Positions 54,796-63,061 of a DNA stretch of 64,000 nucleotides are shown here, piece after piece. Origin of the DNA: Stenotrophomonas hibiscicola ATCC 19867 (GTDB lineage: Bacteria > Pseudomonadota > Gammaproteobacteria > Xanthomonadales > Xanthomonadaceae); assembly GCF_000382065.1 (NCBI RefSeq), contig NZ_KB907498.1, positions 378,714 through 442,713 on the forward strand. The letters run 5' to 3'. The stretch's first letter is position 1. Each line of letters begins with the position of its first letter. The notes beneath the pieces were generated by a model. It was not told the DNA's origin. It ran no database searches and was given only the letters and a program-made list of their open reading frames with translations. The position numbers were made by a program, and so were the translations under genes.

Positions 54796-54995
54796 TTTCT
54801 TGCTCTTGCAAGAAAGTAACCAAAGAACACGCCGCCGAACGCGAACCGGTGCTGTGCACCGGTTCCCTGCGCTTCTCGGTGAATCAGGGGACGGCGCCGA
54901 ACTCGCTGCGCTCAGACATCGGCGCCTCTTCGCCCCTGTTTCACCTGCGATGCTCGGCTCGCTCATGGCGGACCTGGACATCAAAAGCCACAGCT
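54796..54995 (+). repeat. Dispersed repeat with 5' hairpin (copy A)
   Basis: It starts with TTTCTTGC - TCTT - GCAAGAAA, then GTAACCAAAGAA. It carries the 19-mer AACTCGCTGCGCTCAGACA at 54900-54918 and a GGTGCTGTGCACCGGT palindrome, and ends ATCAAAAGCCACAGCTC. Related copies form the two halves of the element at 60.2-60.7 kb. It fills the space between the convergent accA and hemJ genes. Several short open frames cross it; none is supported as a gene. Confidence 0.75.
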
Positions 54996-55063
54996 CAACC
55001 CAGTAGATCCACGCCATGCGTGGATGCATCTGTGCGATGCGCCGCGCGCGCAGCGCGCCCCGT

Positions 55064-55519
55064 TCAGAACGGCTTGGCCAGCACCAGCCACACGATCGGA
55101 ATGAACGCCAGCAGCGGGATCTCGTTGATCCAGCGCAGCGCGCGCGACGACGGCAGCGCCCGGCCCTTGGCCACGCCCTTGAGCAGGCGACCGGTCCAGC
55201 CGAAGTACACCAGCAGCAGCACCACCAGCCCCAGCTTGGCGTGCAGCCAGCCGGCAGCTCCCGGAGCCACCATGGTCGGGAAATCGGGGATGACCTTGTA
55301 GCCCAGCCACAGCACCAGGCCGAGCAGGAACGCCAGGCCGAACATCGAGTGGCCGAAGCGGTACAAGCGCAGGCCCATCAGCTGCAGGCGCTCGCTCACC
55401 GCCGGCTGGCCCGCGGTCTCGGCCAGGTTCACCAGGATGCGCGGCAGGTAGAACACCGTGGCCATCCACGCCACCACGAACACGATGTGGAAGGTCTTGA
55501 CCCAGTAGTAGCTCTGCAT
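55064..55519 (-). CDS. hemJ: Protoporphyrinogen oxidase HemJ (UPF0093/CopD-like)
   Basis: A 151-residue membrane protein with four hydrophobic segments. It begins YYWVKTFHIVFVVAWMATVF with the conserved His and Trp, then FYLPRILVNLAE, GHSMFGLAFLLGLVLWLGYK, LHAKLGLVVLLLVYF and INEIPLLAFIPIVWLVL. These match HemJ, which oxidises protoporphyrinogen IX in heme synthesis in bacteria without HemG or HemY. Other heme genes are not in view. The ATG at 55519 is used. Confidence 0.85.
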   Translation of the reverse strand: MQSYYWVKTFHIVFVVAWMATVFYLPRILVNLAETAGQPAVSERLQLMGLRLYRFGHSMFGLAFLLGLVLWLGYKVIPDFPTMVAPGAAGWLHAKLGLVVLLLVYFGWTGRLLKGVAKGRALPSSRALRWINEIPLLAFIPIVWLVLAKPF

Positions 55520-55668
55520 GCGCTCGCTCCGGCGGCTGGCGTAGGTTGGCGGCCATTCTCGCATGCCGTGGCGAAGCCGCCGCAGGCACGCCCGCCGCGA
55601 CACATCGACGCATGGCGCGCCGCAACACCGTACGATAGGCGCCGTTTTCCCCGATCGCGCACCGCCCC

Positions 55669-56259
55669 ATGGACAAGACCTACGACGCCGCCTACTTCCA
55701 ACGCTGGTACCGCCGTGCCGACATCGGCGGCAGCGCCCGCCTGGCGCGCAAGGTTGCGTTGGCCGTGGCCAGCGCCGAGTACTACCTGGAGCGGCCGATC
55801 CGCAGCGTGCTGGATATCGGCTGCGGTGAAGGCGCCTGGCGCGCGCCGCTGCTGAAGCTGCGTCCGAAGGTCGAATATCTCGGCTTCGACAGCAGCGAGT
55901 ACGCTGTGCGCCGCTACGGCAGGACCCGCAACCTGCACCTGGCCGCCTTCGGTGATTTCGCCTGGCTGCGGCCCTGCGCTCCGGTCGACCTGCTGGTGTG
56001 CTCGGACGTGATGCACTACGTGCCCGACCGTGAACTGCGCGCCGGCCTGGCCGGGGTGGCCGAGCTGACCGGTGGCGTGGCCTTCCTGGAGACCTTCGCC
56101 GCCGAGGATGAATTCGACGGCGACCACGAGGGCTTCCACGCCCGCCCGGCGCGCTGGTACCGCCGCACGCTGGCCCGGCACGGCCTGCAGCCGGTGGGGT
56201 CGCACTGCTGGCTCGGCCCCGCCCTGGCAGGCGATGCCGCCGCGCTGGAACGGATGTGA
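55669..56259 (+). CDS. SAM-dependent methyltransferase, class I
   Basis: A 196-residue Rossmann-fold methyltransferase. SAM-binding motif I is SVLDIGCGEG at about residues 46-55; motif II acidic residue in VEYLGFDSSEYAV; post-I and IV region DLLVCSDVMHYV. It resembles small-molecule or lipid-tail methyltransferases of the Methyltransf_11/25 type; the substrate is unknown. It is divergent from hemJ (149 bp between starts) and 93 bp before the PHA depolymerase. Confidence 0.83.
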   Translation: MDKTYDAAYFQRWYRRADIGGSARLARKVALAVASAEYYLERPIRSVLDIGCGEGAWRAPLLKLRPKVEYLGFDSSEYAVRRYGRTRNLHLAAFGDFAWLRPCAPVDLLVCSDVMHYVPDRELRAGLAGVAELTGGVAFLETFAAEDEFDGDHEGFHARPARWYRRTLARHGLQPVGSHCWLGPALAGDAAALERM

Positions 56260-56352
56260 ATCCGGATTCATTATTTTCAGGCAACTTAACCTGCGGGACA
56301 CCCGGATGGGATATGCTGCGCGGCAACATATGACCATACATATTCGGTCGTC

Positions 56353-57660
56353 ATGCTCTATCAACTGCACGAACTGACCCGCAACCTGCTTGCCCCCTGG
56401 GTGCACCAGGCCCAGGCCAACGCCAAGTTCTTCGCCAACCCGGGCCACTGGTGGTCGCAGATGCCGGGTGCCGATCGCCTGGCGGCGGTCAACGAGTTGT
56501 TCCATCGCATCGGCAAGGATTACGAGAAGCCCGAGTGGGGCATCAACGAAATCGAGGTCGAAGGCGAGCGCGTGCCGATCGTCGTGCACGAGGAAGTAAG
56601 CAAGCCGTTCTGCAAGCTGCTGCGCTTCAAGCGCCACAGCAATGAAGCCGACCAGCTGCACACCATGCTCAACCAGCCGTTCGTGCTGGTGGTGGCACCG
56701 CTGTCCGGCCACCATGCCACGCTGCTGCGCGATACCGTGCGCACGCTGCTGCGCGACCACCGCGTGTACGTCACCGACTGGGTTGACGCGCGCATGGTAC
56801 CGGCCAGCGAAGGCGAGTTCGGCCTGGACGACTACATCGCCTATATCCAGGAGTTCATCCGCCACCTGGGTGTCGAGCGCCTGCACGTGGTCAGCGTGTG
56901 CCAGCCCACCGTGCCGGTGCTGGCCGCGGTTTCACTGATGGCCAGCCGTGGCGAGCCGACGCCGCGCACGCTGGTGATGATGGGCGGCCCGATCGATGCG
57001 CGCTGCAGCCCGACCGCAGTGAACAACCTGGCCACGCAGAACCCGCTGTCGTGGTTCGAGAACAACGTCATCCACACCGTGCCGGCCAGTTACCCCGGCG
57101 CCGGCCGCCGCGTGTATCCGGGCTTCCTGCAGCACGCCGGCTTCCTGTCGATGAACCCGAGCCGCCACTTCAGCTCGCACTGGGATTTCTACACCGACCT
57201 GGTCAAGGGCGACCTGGAAGACGCCGACGCGCACCGTCGCTTCTACGACGAGTACAACGCGGTGCTGGACATGCCGGCCAAGTACTACCTGGACACCATC
57301 CGCGTGGTGTTCCAGGACTTCCTGCTGCCGCGTGGCGAGTGGGTGGTCAATGGCGAGAAGGTCGACCCGTCGGCGATCCGCGATACCGCGCTGCTGAGCA
57401 TCGAGGGCGAACTGGACGACATCGCCGGCCTCGGCCAGACCGAAGCCGCGCAGGCGCTGTGCACCGGCATTGCTGCTGACCGCCGCGAGCATTTCATCGT
57501 CGGAGGCGCCGGCCACTACGGCATCTTCAGTGGCCGTCGCTGGCGCGAAGTGGTGTACCCGAAGGTACGCGACTTCTTCGCCGCGCATGCCGAAACCCCG
57601 GCGGCGAAGGCTACGAAGAAGAAGAGCAACGTCACCCCGTTGCGGCGAAAGGCGGGGTAA
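56353..57660 (+). CDS. phaZ: Intracellular polyhydroxyalkanoate depolymerase
   Basis: A 435-residue alpha/beta-hydrolase that breaks down stored PHB. No signal peptide. The catalytic Cys sits in the lipase-like box VSVCQPTVPVLAAVS (Cys in place of Ser is normal for intracellular PhaZ); the late His is in GGAGHYGIFSGRRWRE, with an Asp in ELDDIAG. MLYQLHELTRNLLAPWVHQA at the start is typical. A basic tail (KATKKKSNVTPLRRKAG) is unusual. No PHA synthase is in the window. An AT-rich stretch with repeated CATAT lies just upstream. Confidence 0.88.
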   Translation: MLYQLHELTRNLLAPWVHQAQANAKFFANPGHWWSQMPGADRLAAVNELFHRIGKDYEKPEWGINEIEVEGERVPIVVHEEVSKPFCKLLRFKRHSNEADQLHTMLNQPFVLVVAPLSGHHATLLRDTVRTLLRDHRVYVTDWVDARMVPASEGEFGLDDYIAYIQEFIRHLGVERLHVVSVCQPTVPVLAAVSLMASRGEPTPRTLVMMGGPIDARCSPTAVNNLATQNPLSWFENNVIHTVPASYPGAGRRVYPGFLQHAGFLSMNPSRHFSSHWDFYTDLVKGDLEDADAHRRFYDEYNAVLDMPAKYYLDTIRVVFQDFLLPRGEWVVNGEKVDPSAIRDTALLSIEGELDDIAGLGQTEAAQALCTGIAADRREHFIVGGAGHYGIFSGRRWREVVYPKVRDFFAAHAETPAAKATKKKSNVTPLRRKAG

Positions 57661-57670
57661 CCAGGCCCTG

Positions 57671-57748
57671 GTAGATGCCAACCTTGGTTGGCGCTCTACC
57701 ATGGATCCCGGCATCTGATCGATCGTGCCAACCAAGGTTGGCACCTAC
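57671..57748. repeat. Pair of SMAG-like repeats
   Basis: GTAGATGCCAACC-TT-GGTTGGCGCTCTAC (57671-57699, described as stem GCCAACC/GGTTGGC) and, inverted, TGCCAACC-AA-GGTTGGCACCTAC ending at 57748. They lie between the convergent phaZ and HAAS-domain genes. Confidence 0.75.
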
Positions 57749-57766
57749 CGAAGCCTGGGCTCCCGC

Positions 57767-58756
57767 TTACAACCGCACCAGCAGGTTCTTGGCGATCAGA
57801 CCATGCAGTTTGCCGACGCCGCGTGCCAGGTGCATGGTCAACAACAGCAGCAGTACGCCCACGGCGGCGATAACGATGCCCACCAGCGGCGAAGCGGCCA
57901 TCGGCAACACGTTCACGCCGTCGACGTACACGCCCGGAATGTCACCGCTGAACAGTGCGGCCACCGGTGCCCAGATGAACCCCAGTGACAGCGACAGCAA
58001 CGTCACCGCGATGGTGAAGTAGACCACGCCCAGCGGCAGCATCAGCACGAAGTACAGCAGGGTCAGCCAGGTGCGGCCATCGGTGAACATGTCGCCGATG
58101 CGCTGCAGCCAGGTGCGGCTGCGGTCGGTGTAACGCGGGCGGCGCGGCATGCGCTCGCCCAGCAGCGCTTCCACCAGCCGTCCTTCCAGCAGCGCCAGCC
58201 CGCGCACCGAGCCGAAGAACAGCACGGTCAGCGGAATGCCGATGATCAGGATCAGCAGGCCCAGCGACAATGACAGGCCGGTCACCACCCAGGTGAAGAA
58301 GAAGATGCCGGTAGCCAGCGACAGCAGCATGTAGAACAGCGCACCGTAGGTGTGCGGATCGGTCACCACGCCGAAGAAGCGCGCCAGCAGCGAACGCTGC
58401 ACCGGCGCCTGCGGCGGTGAGGCCGGCTCGACGCCACTGGCTTCGGCCGCTGCACGCAGCACCGGCGCGGTATCCGCACGCGGCGTGCGCAGCGCGCGGT
58501 TCACCGTCACTTCGGTCTCGCGGTAGATCTCGGCCACTTCGTCCGGGGCGCCATAGCTGCCGGCCACGTCGGCGATGACCTCGGCTTCGCTGCGGCCGGG
58601 CTGCGCCGCCAGCTCCGAGCGCAGGTATTCCTCGGCGTCGTACAACGCGTCCTGCACCATCGCCGGATCGGCACCTTCCAGCGCCGCGCGCAGCTGCGCC
58701 AGATACTGCGGGATGGTGGTCGGCAGGGCTCGGCCTGCCAGGCTCGGGTCGTTCAT
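57767..58756 (-). CDS. HAAS-domain membrane protein (DUF1700-like)
   Basis: A 329-residue inner-membrane protein. The N-terminal HAAS/DUF1700 helical domain (YLAQLRAALEGADPAMVQDA; EVIADVAGSYGAPDEVAEIY) is followed by a linker and about six hydrophobic segments in two groups, a putative sensor domain often coupled to PadR regulators. It overlaps the PadR gene by 4 bp (ATGA). The module is known from membrane or cell-wall stress circuits of other bacteria; the ligand here is unknown. Confidence 0.78.
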   Translation of the reverse strand: MNDPSLAGRALPTTIPQYLAQLRAALEGADPAMVQDALYDAEEYLRSELAAQPGRSEAEVIADVAGSYGAPDEVAEIYRETEVTVNRALRTPRADTAPVLRAAAEASGVEPASPPQAPVQRSLLARFFGVVTDPHTYGALFYMLLSLATGIFFFTWVVTGLSLSLGLLILIIGIPLTVLFFGSVRGLALLEGRLVEALLGERMPRRPRYTDRSRTWLQRIGDMFTDGRTWLTLLYFVLMLPLGVVYFTIAVTLLSLSLGFIWAPVAALFSGDIPGVYVDGVNVLPMAASPLVGIVIAAVGVLLLLLTMHLARGVGKLHGLIAKNLLVRL

Positions 58757-59118
58757 TGCGGTACCCCCTCCAACACGGAATCGACGGAATCACGGGTGGC
58801 CTGCCAGGCTTGGCGCCACTGCGCCAGCACCTCGCGGCCACGTTCATTGATGCGGTAGTAGCGCCGGGGCGGACCACTGCTGGATGGCTCCACATGGCTT
58901 TCCAGCAGCCCGGCGCCCTCCAGGTTGCGCAGCACCGGGTACAGCGCGCTCTGCTTGCCGCTCAGCACGCCCTCGCCCACCCGCTCCAGCTCCTTGGCAA
59001 TGAGGTAGCCGTACAGCGGCTCCCCGGCCCGGGCCAGCACCGCCAGCAGGGCCAGCGACACCGTTCCGGCGCTGAGCTCCTTCTGGAACTTCTTCAGGTG
59101 GACATCGTCCTCGGACAT
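58753..59118 (-). CDS. PadR-family transcriptional repressor
   Basis: A 121-residue winged-helix protein: KKFQKELSAGTVSLALLAVL, EPLYGYLIAKELERVGEGVL, SALYPVLRNLEGAGLLESHV, PRRYYRINERGREVLAQWR. These are the PadR helices, recognition helix and wing. It starts at 59118 with GGAGG eight bases upstream. Probably an autorepressor of the two-gene operon through the dyad at 59130-59154. Confidence 0.9.
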   Translation of the reverse strand: MSEDDVHLKKFQKELSAGTVSLALLAVLARAGEPLYGYLIAKELERVGEGVLSGKQSALYPVLRNLEGAGLLESHVEPSSSGPPRRYYRINERGREVLAQWRQAWQATRDSVDSVLEGVPQ

Positions 59119-59129
59119 GGCCGGTCCTC

Positions 59130-59154
59130 CACTACGTTGAAGTCCACAGTAGTG
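59130..59154. promoter_or_regulatory. Possible PadR operator
   Basis: CACTAC - 13 bp - GTAGTG, a dyad 12 bp before the PadR ATG and overlapping the start of its ribosome site. Its place would allow control of transcription and perhaps translation. This is a spacing-based guess. Confidence 0.45.
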
Positions 59155-59254
59155 CGAAGTTCGGTATAGCGAATGTGTCGTTAGTCACTCTGCCGGTTGG
59201 CGTGACCGAATTGCTCGCGCAGAATCGAAGCCTCGTTCATGTTCCGGGGTTCCC

Positions 59255-60157
59255 ATGCCGCACCGCCGTCGCCTTGCCCTGACCGCCCTCGCCCTCGCCT
59301 GCCTGCTGCCCGCCCTGGCCAGTTCGGCCACGCCCTACCGCAGCCCGCAGCAGATCCTCGACGCATCGGCGGCCAGCGACTGGCGCACCCCGGACCCGGC
59401 CAACCTGCTGTACATGGACCTGCCGGCGGGGCGGGTGATCATCGAGCTGGCGCCGCAGTTCGCCCCGCGCCATGTCGCCAACATCCAGACCTTCGCCCAC
59501 GAGCACTTCTGGGACGGCACCAGCATCTACCGCTCGCAGGACAACTTCGTGGTGCAGTTCGGCGATGCCGACGCCGATGACGCAGCCAAGGCCAAGCCGT
59601 TCGGCAGTGCCGCGCGCAAGCTGCCGGCCGAATTCGAACGAGCCAGCGCGGGCCTGAAGGTAAGCGTGCTGCCCGACCGCGATGGCTGGGCCGCGCAGAC
59701 CGGTTTCGTCGATGGCTTCCCGGTGGGCCAGGACCCGCAAGCCGGCAAGGCCTGGCTGGCGCACTGCTACGGGATGCTCGGCGCCGGCCGCAGCAACGAG
59801 GAAGACAGCAGCATCGGCGCCGAACTGTACGTAGTGACCGGCCAGTCACCGCGCCAGCTGGACCGCAACATCACGCTGGTGGGTCGCGTGCTGAAGGGCA
59901 TGGAACTGCTCAGCGCGACGCCGCGCGGACCGGCGCCGATGGGCTTCTACACCGACCCGAAACTGCGTACGCCGATCGTGTCGATCCGCCGTGCCAGCGA
60001 CGTGCCGGTGGCCGAGCGCACGCCGATCCAGGTGCTGCGCACCGATTCGAAGACCTTCGCCGATACGGTGGAGGCGCGGCGCAATCGCGTGGATGATTTC
60101 TACAAGCGCCCGGCCGGGCATATCGATCTGTGCAATATTCCGGTGCCGGTGCGCTGA
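59255..60157 (+). CDS. Exported cyclophilin-type peptidyl-prolyl isomerase
   Basis: A 300-residue protein with a signal peptide ([19 protein letters not shown]) and a cyclophilin domain: [32 protein letters not shown], and [13 protein letters not shown]. Compared with compact cyclophilins it has a long insertion between strands and a C-terminal extension of about 60 residues ([19 protein letters not shown]). The active-site Arg is seen in [15 protein letters not shown]; the usual Gln motif is kept as VVQFGD. It should fold proteins in the periplasm. The upstream region is shared with the divergent PadR operon. Confidence 0.83.
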   Translation: MPHRRRLALTALALACLLPALASSATPYRSPQQILDASAASDWRTPDPANLLYMDLPAGRVIIELAPQFAPRHVANIQTFAHEHFWDGTSIYRSQDNFVVQFGDADADDAAKAKPFGSAARKLPAEFERASAGLKVSVLPDRDGWAAQTGFVDGFPVGQDPQAGKAWLAHCYGMLGAGRSNEEDSSIGAELYVVTGQSPRQLDRNITLVGRVLKGMELLSATPRGPAPMGFYTDPKLRTPIVSIRRASDVPVAERTPIQVLRTDSKTFADTVEARRNRVDDFYKRPAGHIDLCNIPVPVR

Positions 60158-60174
60158 TGGTTTCCTGCGCGTGA

Positions 60175-60713
60175 CGCGTGCTGAAGGTGCTTCATTGTTC
60201 ATGGGCGTCACTTTTCTTTTCGCGCGAAAAGAAAAGTAACCAAAAGAAACGTTCCGCCGGCCGCGAGCCGGTGCTGCGCACCGGTGCCCTGCGCTCCTCG
60301 GCCCGTCGAGGGACGGCGCGGGAACTCGCTGCGCTCAGACACCCGCGCCTCTTCGCCCTCGCCGGACCTGCGGTGCTCGGCTCGCTCAAGGCGGATCCAA
60401 GATCAAAGGCAGAAGCGCTCGCTTCGCTCGCCGGGCCCGGCCCGGCACTACCAAGCATCGTCGTGCAGCTGTGGCTCTTGATCTTGAATCCGCCTTGAGC
60501 GAGCCGAGCATCGCAGGGGAATCAGGGGCGAAGAGGTGCCGATGTCTGAGCGCAGCGAGTTCGGCACCGTCCCCTGATTCACCGAGAAGCGCAGGGGACC
60601 TACGTGCGAAGCGCGGCGGCTCGCGACCTGGCGGCGCGTTTCTTTTGGTTACTTTTCTTTTCGCGCGAAAAGAAAAGTGACGCCCATGAACAATGAAGCA
60701 CCTTCAGCACGCG
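60175..60713. repeat. 539-bp inverted-repeat element with 77-bp perfect arms
   Basis: The left arm 60175-60251 and right arm 60637-60713 are exact reverse complements over 77 bp. Each arm holds a 28-bp perfect palindrome (60210-60237 and 60651-60678), centred on CGCGCG with TTTTCTTTT/AAAAGAAAA flanks. Inside, the left part (60252-60407) and the right part (60467-60636, inverted) are related but diverged copies of the repeat at 54.8 kb, each with AACTCGCTGCGCTCAGACA (60323-60341 and, inverted, 60543-60561). Open frames through it end in similar Lys/Arg/Phe-rich peptides and are not called as genes. It lies between the convergent cyclophilin and EamA genes. Confidence 0.85.
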
Positions 60714-60735
60714 CCACGCGCAAAACGCCAACGCC

Positions 60736-61608
60736 TCAGCCCTTCTGACTCACCGCCACGCTCCCCAGAATCAACGCCCCCGCCACCAACATCTGTACCG
60801 TCACCGCCTCCCCCAGGAACAACCACGCGAAGGCCGCGCCGAACAGCGGAATCAGGTACGTCACCGTCGACGCCCGCGACGGGCCGATACGACCGATCAG
60901 GCGATAGAACATCAGGAACGCCAAGCCAGTGCAGGCCACGCCCAAGGCAATCGCCGCGCCCCACGCCTTGCCCGGAATCGCCGCCTGCGGCCAGTGGGTC
61001 ACCGCCATCGGCAGCATCCACAGCGAGGCACACGACAGCGTTGCCGCCGCCGCGGCCGCCGACGGCAGGCCGGTCATGTGCCGCTTCACCAGGTTCACGC
61101 CCAGCCCGTACAGCAACGACGCCGCAGCGCCGGCGATCACTGCGGTACCAATACTCAGGCCGGACACCTTGGCGGTGGCCAGCACCACCACGCCGGCGAA
61201 ACCAACCAGCAAGGCGCCGGCGCGGCGCATGCCGATCTTCTCGCCGAAGAACAGGAAGGCGATCAGCGCGGCGAACAGCACGGTCATCGCATTGCAGATC
61301 GCGCCGATCGCCGCCGGCGCCTGCTCGGCAGCATAGGCGAACAGCACGAACGGCAGCGCCGAATTGATCAGGCCGATCGGTGCCAGCCACAGCCAACGAC
61401 GCGGCGGGAACTGCGCGCGGGCGCGCCACAGGAACGGCAGCAGCACCAGCGCGCCCAGCACCAGCCGCACCTCGACCAGCGCGAACGGGCCGAACGACGG
61501 CACCGCCACCCGCATGAACAGGAACGAGCAGCCCCAGATGGCGCCCAGCAGGGTCAATTCCAGCGGTGTGCGCCAGTCACGCTCGACCGCCTGTGGGACC
61601 GCATTCAT
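60736..61608 (-). CDS. EamA/DMT-family transporter
   Basis: A 290-residue exporter with ten hydrophobic helices in two EamA repeats: LLGAIWGCSFLFMRVAVPSF starts the first; LGVACTGLAFLMFYRLIGRI and TYLIPLFGAAFAWLFLGEAV end the second. Family members export amino acids, purines or other metabolites; the substrate cannot be told. Divergent from a LysR gene (115 bp between starts), which probably controls it. Confidence 0.87.
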   Translation of the reverse strand: MNAVPQAVERDWRTPLELTLLGAIWGCSFLFMRVAVPSFGPFALVEVRLVLGALVLLPFLWRARAQFPPRRWLWLAPIGLINSALPFVLFAYAAEQAPAAIGAICNAMTVLFAALIAFLFFGEKIGMRRAGALLVGFAGVVVLATAKVSGLSIGTAVIAGAAASLLYGLGVNLVKRHMTGLPSAAAAAATLSCASLWMLPMAVTHWPQAAIPGKAWGAAIALGVACTGLAFLMFYRLIGRIGPSRASTVTYLIPLFGAAFAWLFLGEAVTVQMLVAGALILGSVAVSQKG

Positions 61609-61723
61609 GCCTTGCCTCCGTACATCGTCAATTCTTCGCCAAGGCGGACAGGATCAGGCGCAGACGCCCGCGGCACAAGCGCGTAGTATCGCTGCCAGCC
61701 ACAAATATGGTTTGAGGCTCGAC

Positions 61724-62668
61724 ATGCTGCTACGCCCTTCCCTGCTACCCGCACTGGCCGTGTTCGCGGTCGCGGCGCGCCACCAGAACTTCGCCCAGGC
61801 CGCGCAGGAGCTGCACCTGACCGCCAGCGCGGTCAGTCACCACGTGCGCCGCCTGGAAGAAGTACTTGAAGTTCGCCTGTTCCTGCGCCACGCCCGCGGC
61901 GTGCGCCTGACCGCCGAGGGTCGGCAGCTGGCCGACGCCGCCAGCGCCGCCTTCACCGATGTCGCGGCGGTGGCCCATCACCTGCAACCGGATGCCGACA
62001 GCGTGCCGCTGCGGATCACCACGCTGCGCTCGCTCTCGTACTGCTGGCTGCTGCCGCGACTGCCACGCTTCACCCAGGCCTATCCACACATCCGCATCGA
62101 GCTGCACACCGGCAGCGGGCTGGATCGCTACGACGACAACGGACCGGAAGTCGGCATCCGCTACGGGCTGGGCCAATGGCCGGGCCTGCGTGCGCAGCAC
62201 CTGATGGATGACTATCTGTTCCCGGTGGCCTCACCGGCACTGGCCGGGGTCGAAACGCTGGTCGATCCGGCGCGCATCGCCGAGCTGCCGCTGCTGACCG
62301 ACCTGTCGCCGCAGGGCTGGCGCGACTGGTTCCGCCACGCCGGCGCGCGCCCGCCGTCGCCGATGCCGCCGATGCACACCTTCGCCGACAGCACCGACGC
62401 GATGCGTGCAGCGGTGTATGGCATGGGCGCGGTGCTGGCGCGCACCCACATCGCCCAGCCCTACCTGCAGCGCTACGAGGTGGTACGCCTGCCCGGCCCG
62501 GCATTGAAGGCGCGCTATGCCTATCACGTGGTGCACGCAGAAGGGCAACCGCCGAGCCCGGCCGCGCGCCTGTTCATCGACTGGTTGCTGGAACAGGCGC
62601 AGGACGAGCGCACGCCGATTCCGGCATTGCCGGACAGCCTGCTCGGGCGGCCGGCAACGCACGCCTGA
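61724..62668 (+). CDS. LysR-family regulator, GcvA-like
   Basis: A 314-residue LysR protein. The HTH is at about residues 7-65 (PALAVFAVAARHQNFAQAAQ; LHLTASAVSHHVRRLEEVLE; LFLRHARGVRLTAEG). The effector domain resembles GcvA-type members (GIRYGLGQWPGLRAQHLMDD; TFADSTDAMRAAVYGMGAVL). The ATG at 61724 has GAGG six to nine bases upstream. A short dyad CAAA-N5-TTTG at 61702-61714 lies in front, a weak candidate for its own site. Partner of the EamA exporter. Confidence 0.88.
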   Translation: MLLRPSLLPALAVFAVAARHQNFAQAAQELHLTASAVSHHVRRLEEVLEVRLFLRHARGVRLTAEGRQLADAASAAFTDVAAVAHHLQPDADSVPLRITTLRSLSYCWLLPRLPRFTQAYPHIRIELHTGSGLDRYDDNGPEVGIRYGLGQWPGLRAQHLMDDYLFPVASPALAGVETLVDPARIAELPLLTDLSPQGWRDWFRHAGARPPSPMPPMHTFADSTDAMRAAVYGMGAVLARTHIAQPYLQRYEVVRLPGPALKARYAYHVVHAEGQPPSPAARLFIDWLLEQAQDERTPIPALPDSLLGRPATHA

Positions 62669-62736
62669 CTGCGCCCTCACCCGTTCTTTGCCTCACGCTG
62701 GCTAGGCTGCTGGCGAACCCACAACGTACCTATGCC

Positions 62737-63030
62737 ATGGCCATGCTGCGACTGCGCATCACCGGAACCGAAGACGACGCCCGCGCCATCAGCGACCTGC
62801 TGCTCGGCCTGGACGGCATCGAACATGTCGAAGAAACCGACGACCTGATGCCGCACATGGACGACGACGATTCCAGTTCGGCCGGGCTGTCCGATGACAT
62901 CGGCCCGGGCATCCACGAGCTGGAAGTGGAAGTCGGCAATGAAAGCACCGCGCAGAAGGTGCGCGATGCGGTGCAGGAACTGGCGCTGGAACTCGATGTG
63001 TTCGTCGAGTACGAGACCGACGAGGGCTGA
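62737..63030 (+). CDS. Small acidic protein of unknown function
   Basis: A 97-residue cytosolic protein, strongly acidic: 28 or so Asp/Glu, with MPHMDDDDSSSAGLSDD in the middle. The flanking parts look like the two halves of a ferredoxin-like fold: LRLRITGTEDDARAISDLLL and HELEVEVGNESTAQKVRDAV. No family is recognised. The ATG at 62737 is used (62743 is in frame too). It is followed by a hairpin. Confidence 0.65.
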   Translation: MAMLRLRITGTEDDARAISDLLLGLDGIEHVEETDDLMPHMDDDDSSSAGLSDDIGPGIHELEVEVGNESTAQKVRDAVQELALELDVFVEYETDEG

Positions 63031-63051
63031 TGCCGGCTGACGGCCGGCATC
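63029..63051. other. Hairpin between convergent genes
   Basis: GATGCCGGC - TGACG - GCCGGCATC, a perfect 9-bp stem that begins in the stop codon of the acidic-protein gene. No T-run; likely an mRNA end for either strand. Confidence 0.6.
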
Positions 63052-63061
63052 GGCCTTCATC

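Noticed and set aside
60192..60680. Several short open frames in the 60.2-60.7 kb element ending in FLFARKEK-like peptides
   Set aside because: They arise from the palindromes and recur wherever the repeat does; no start signals and no conserved product.
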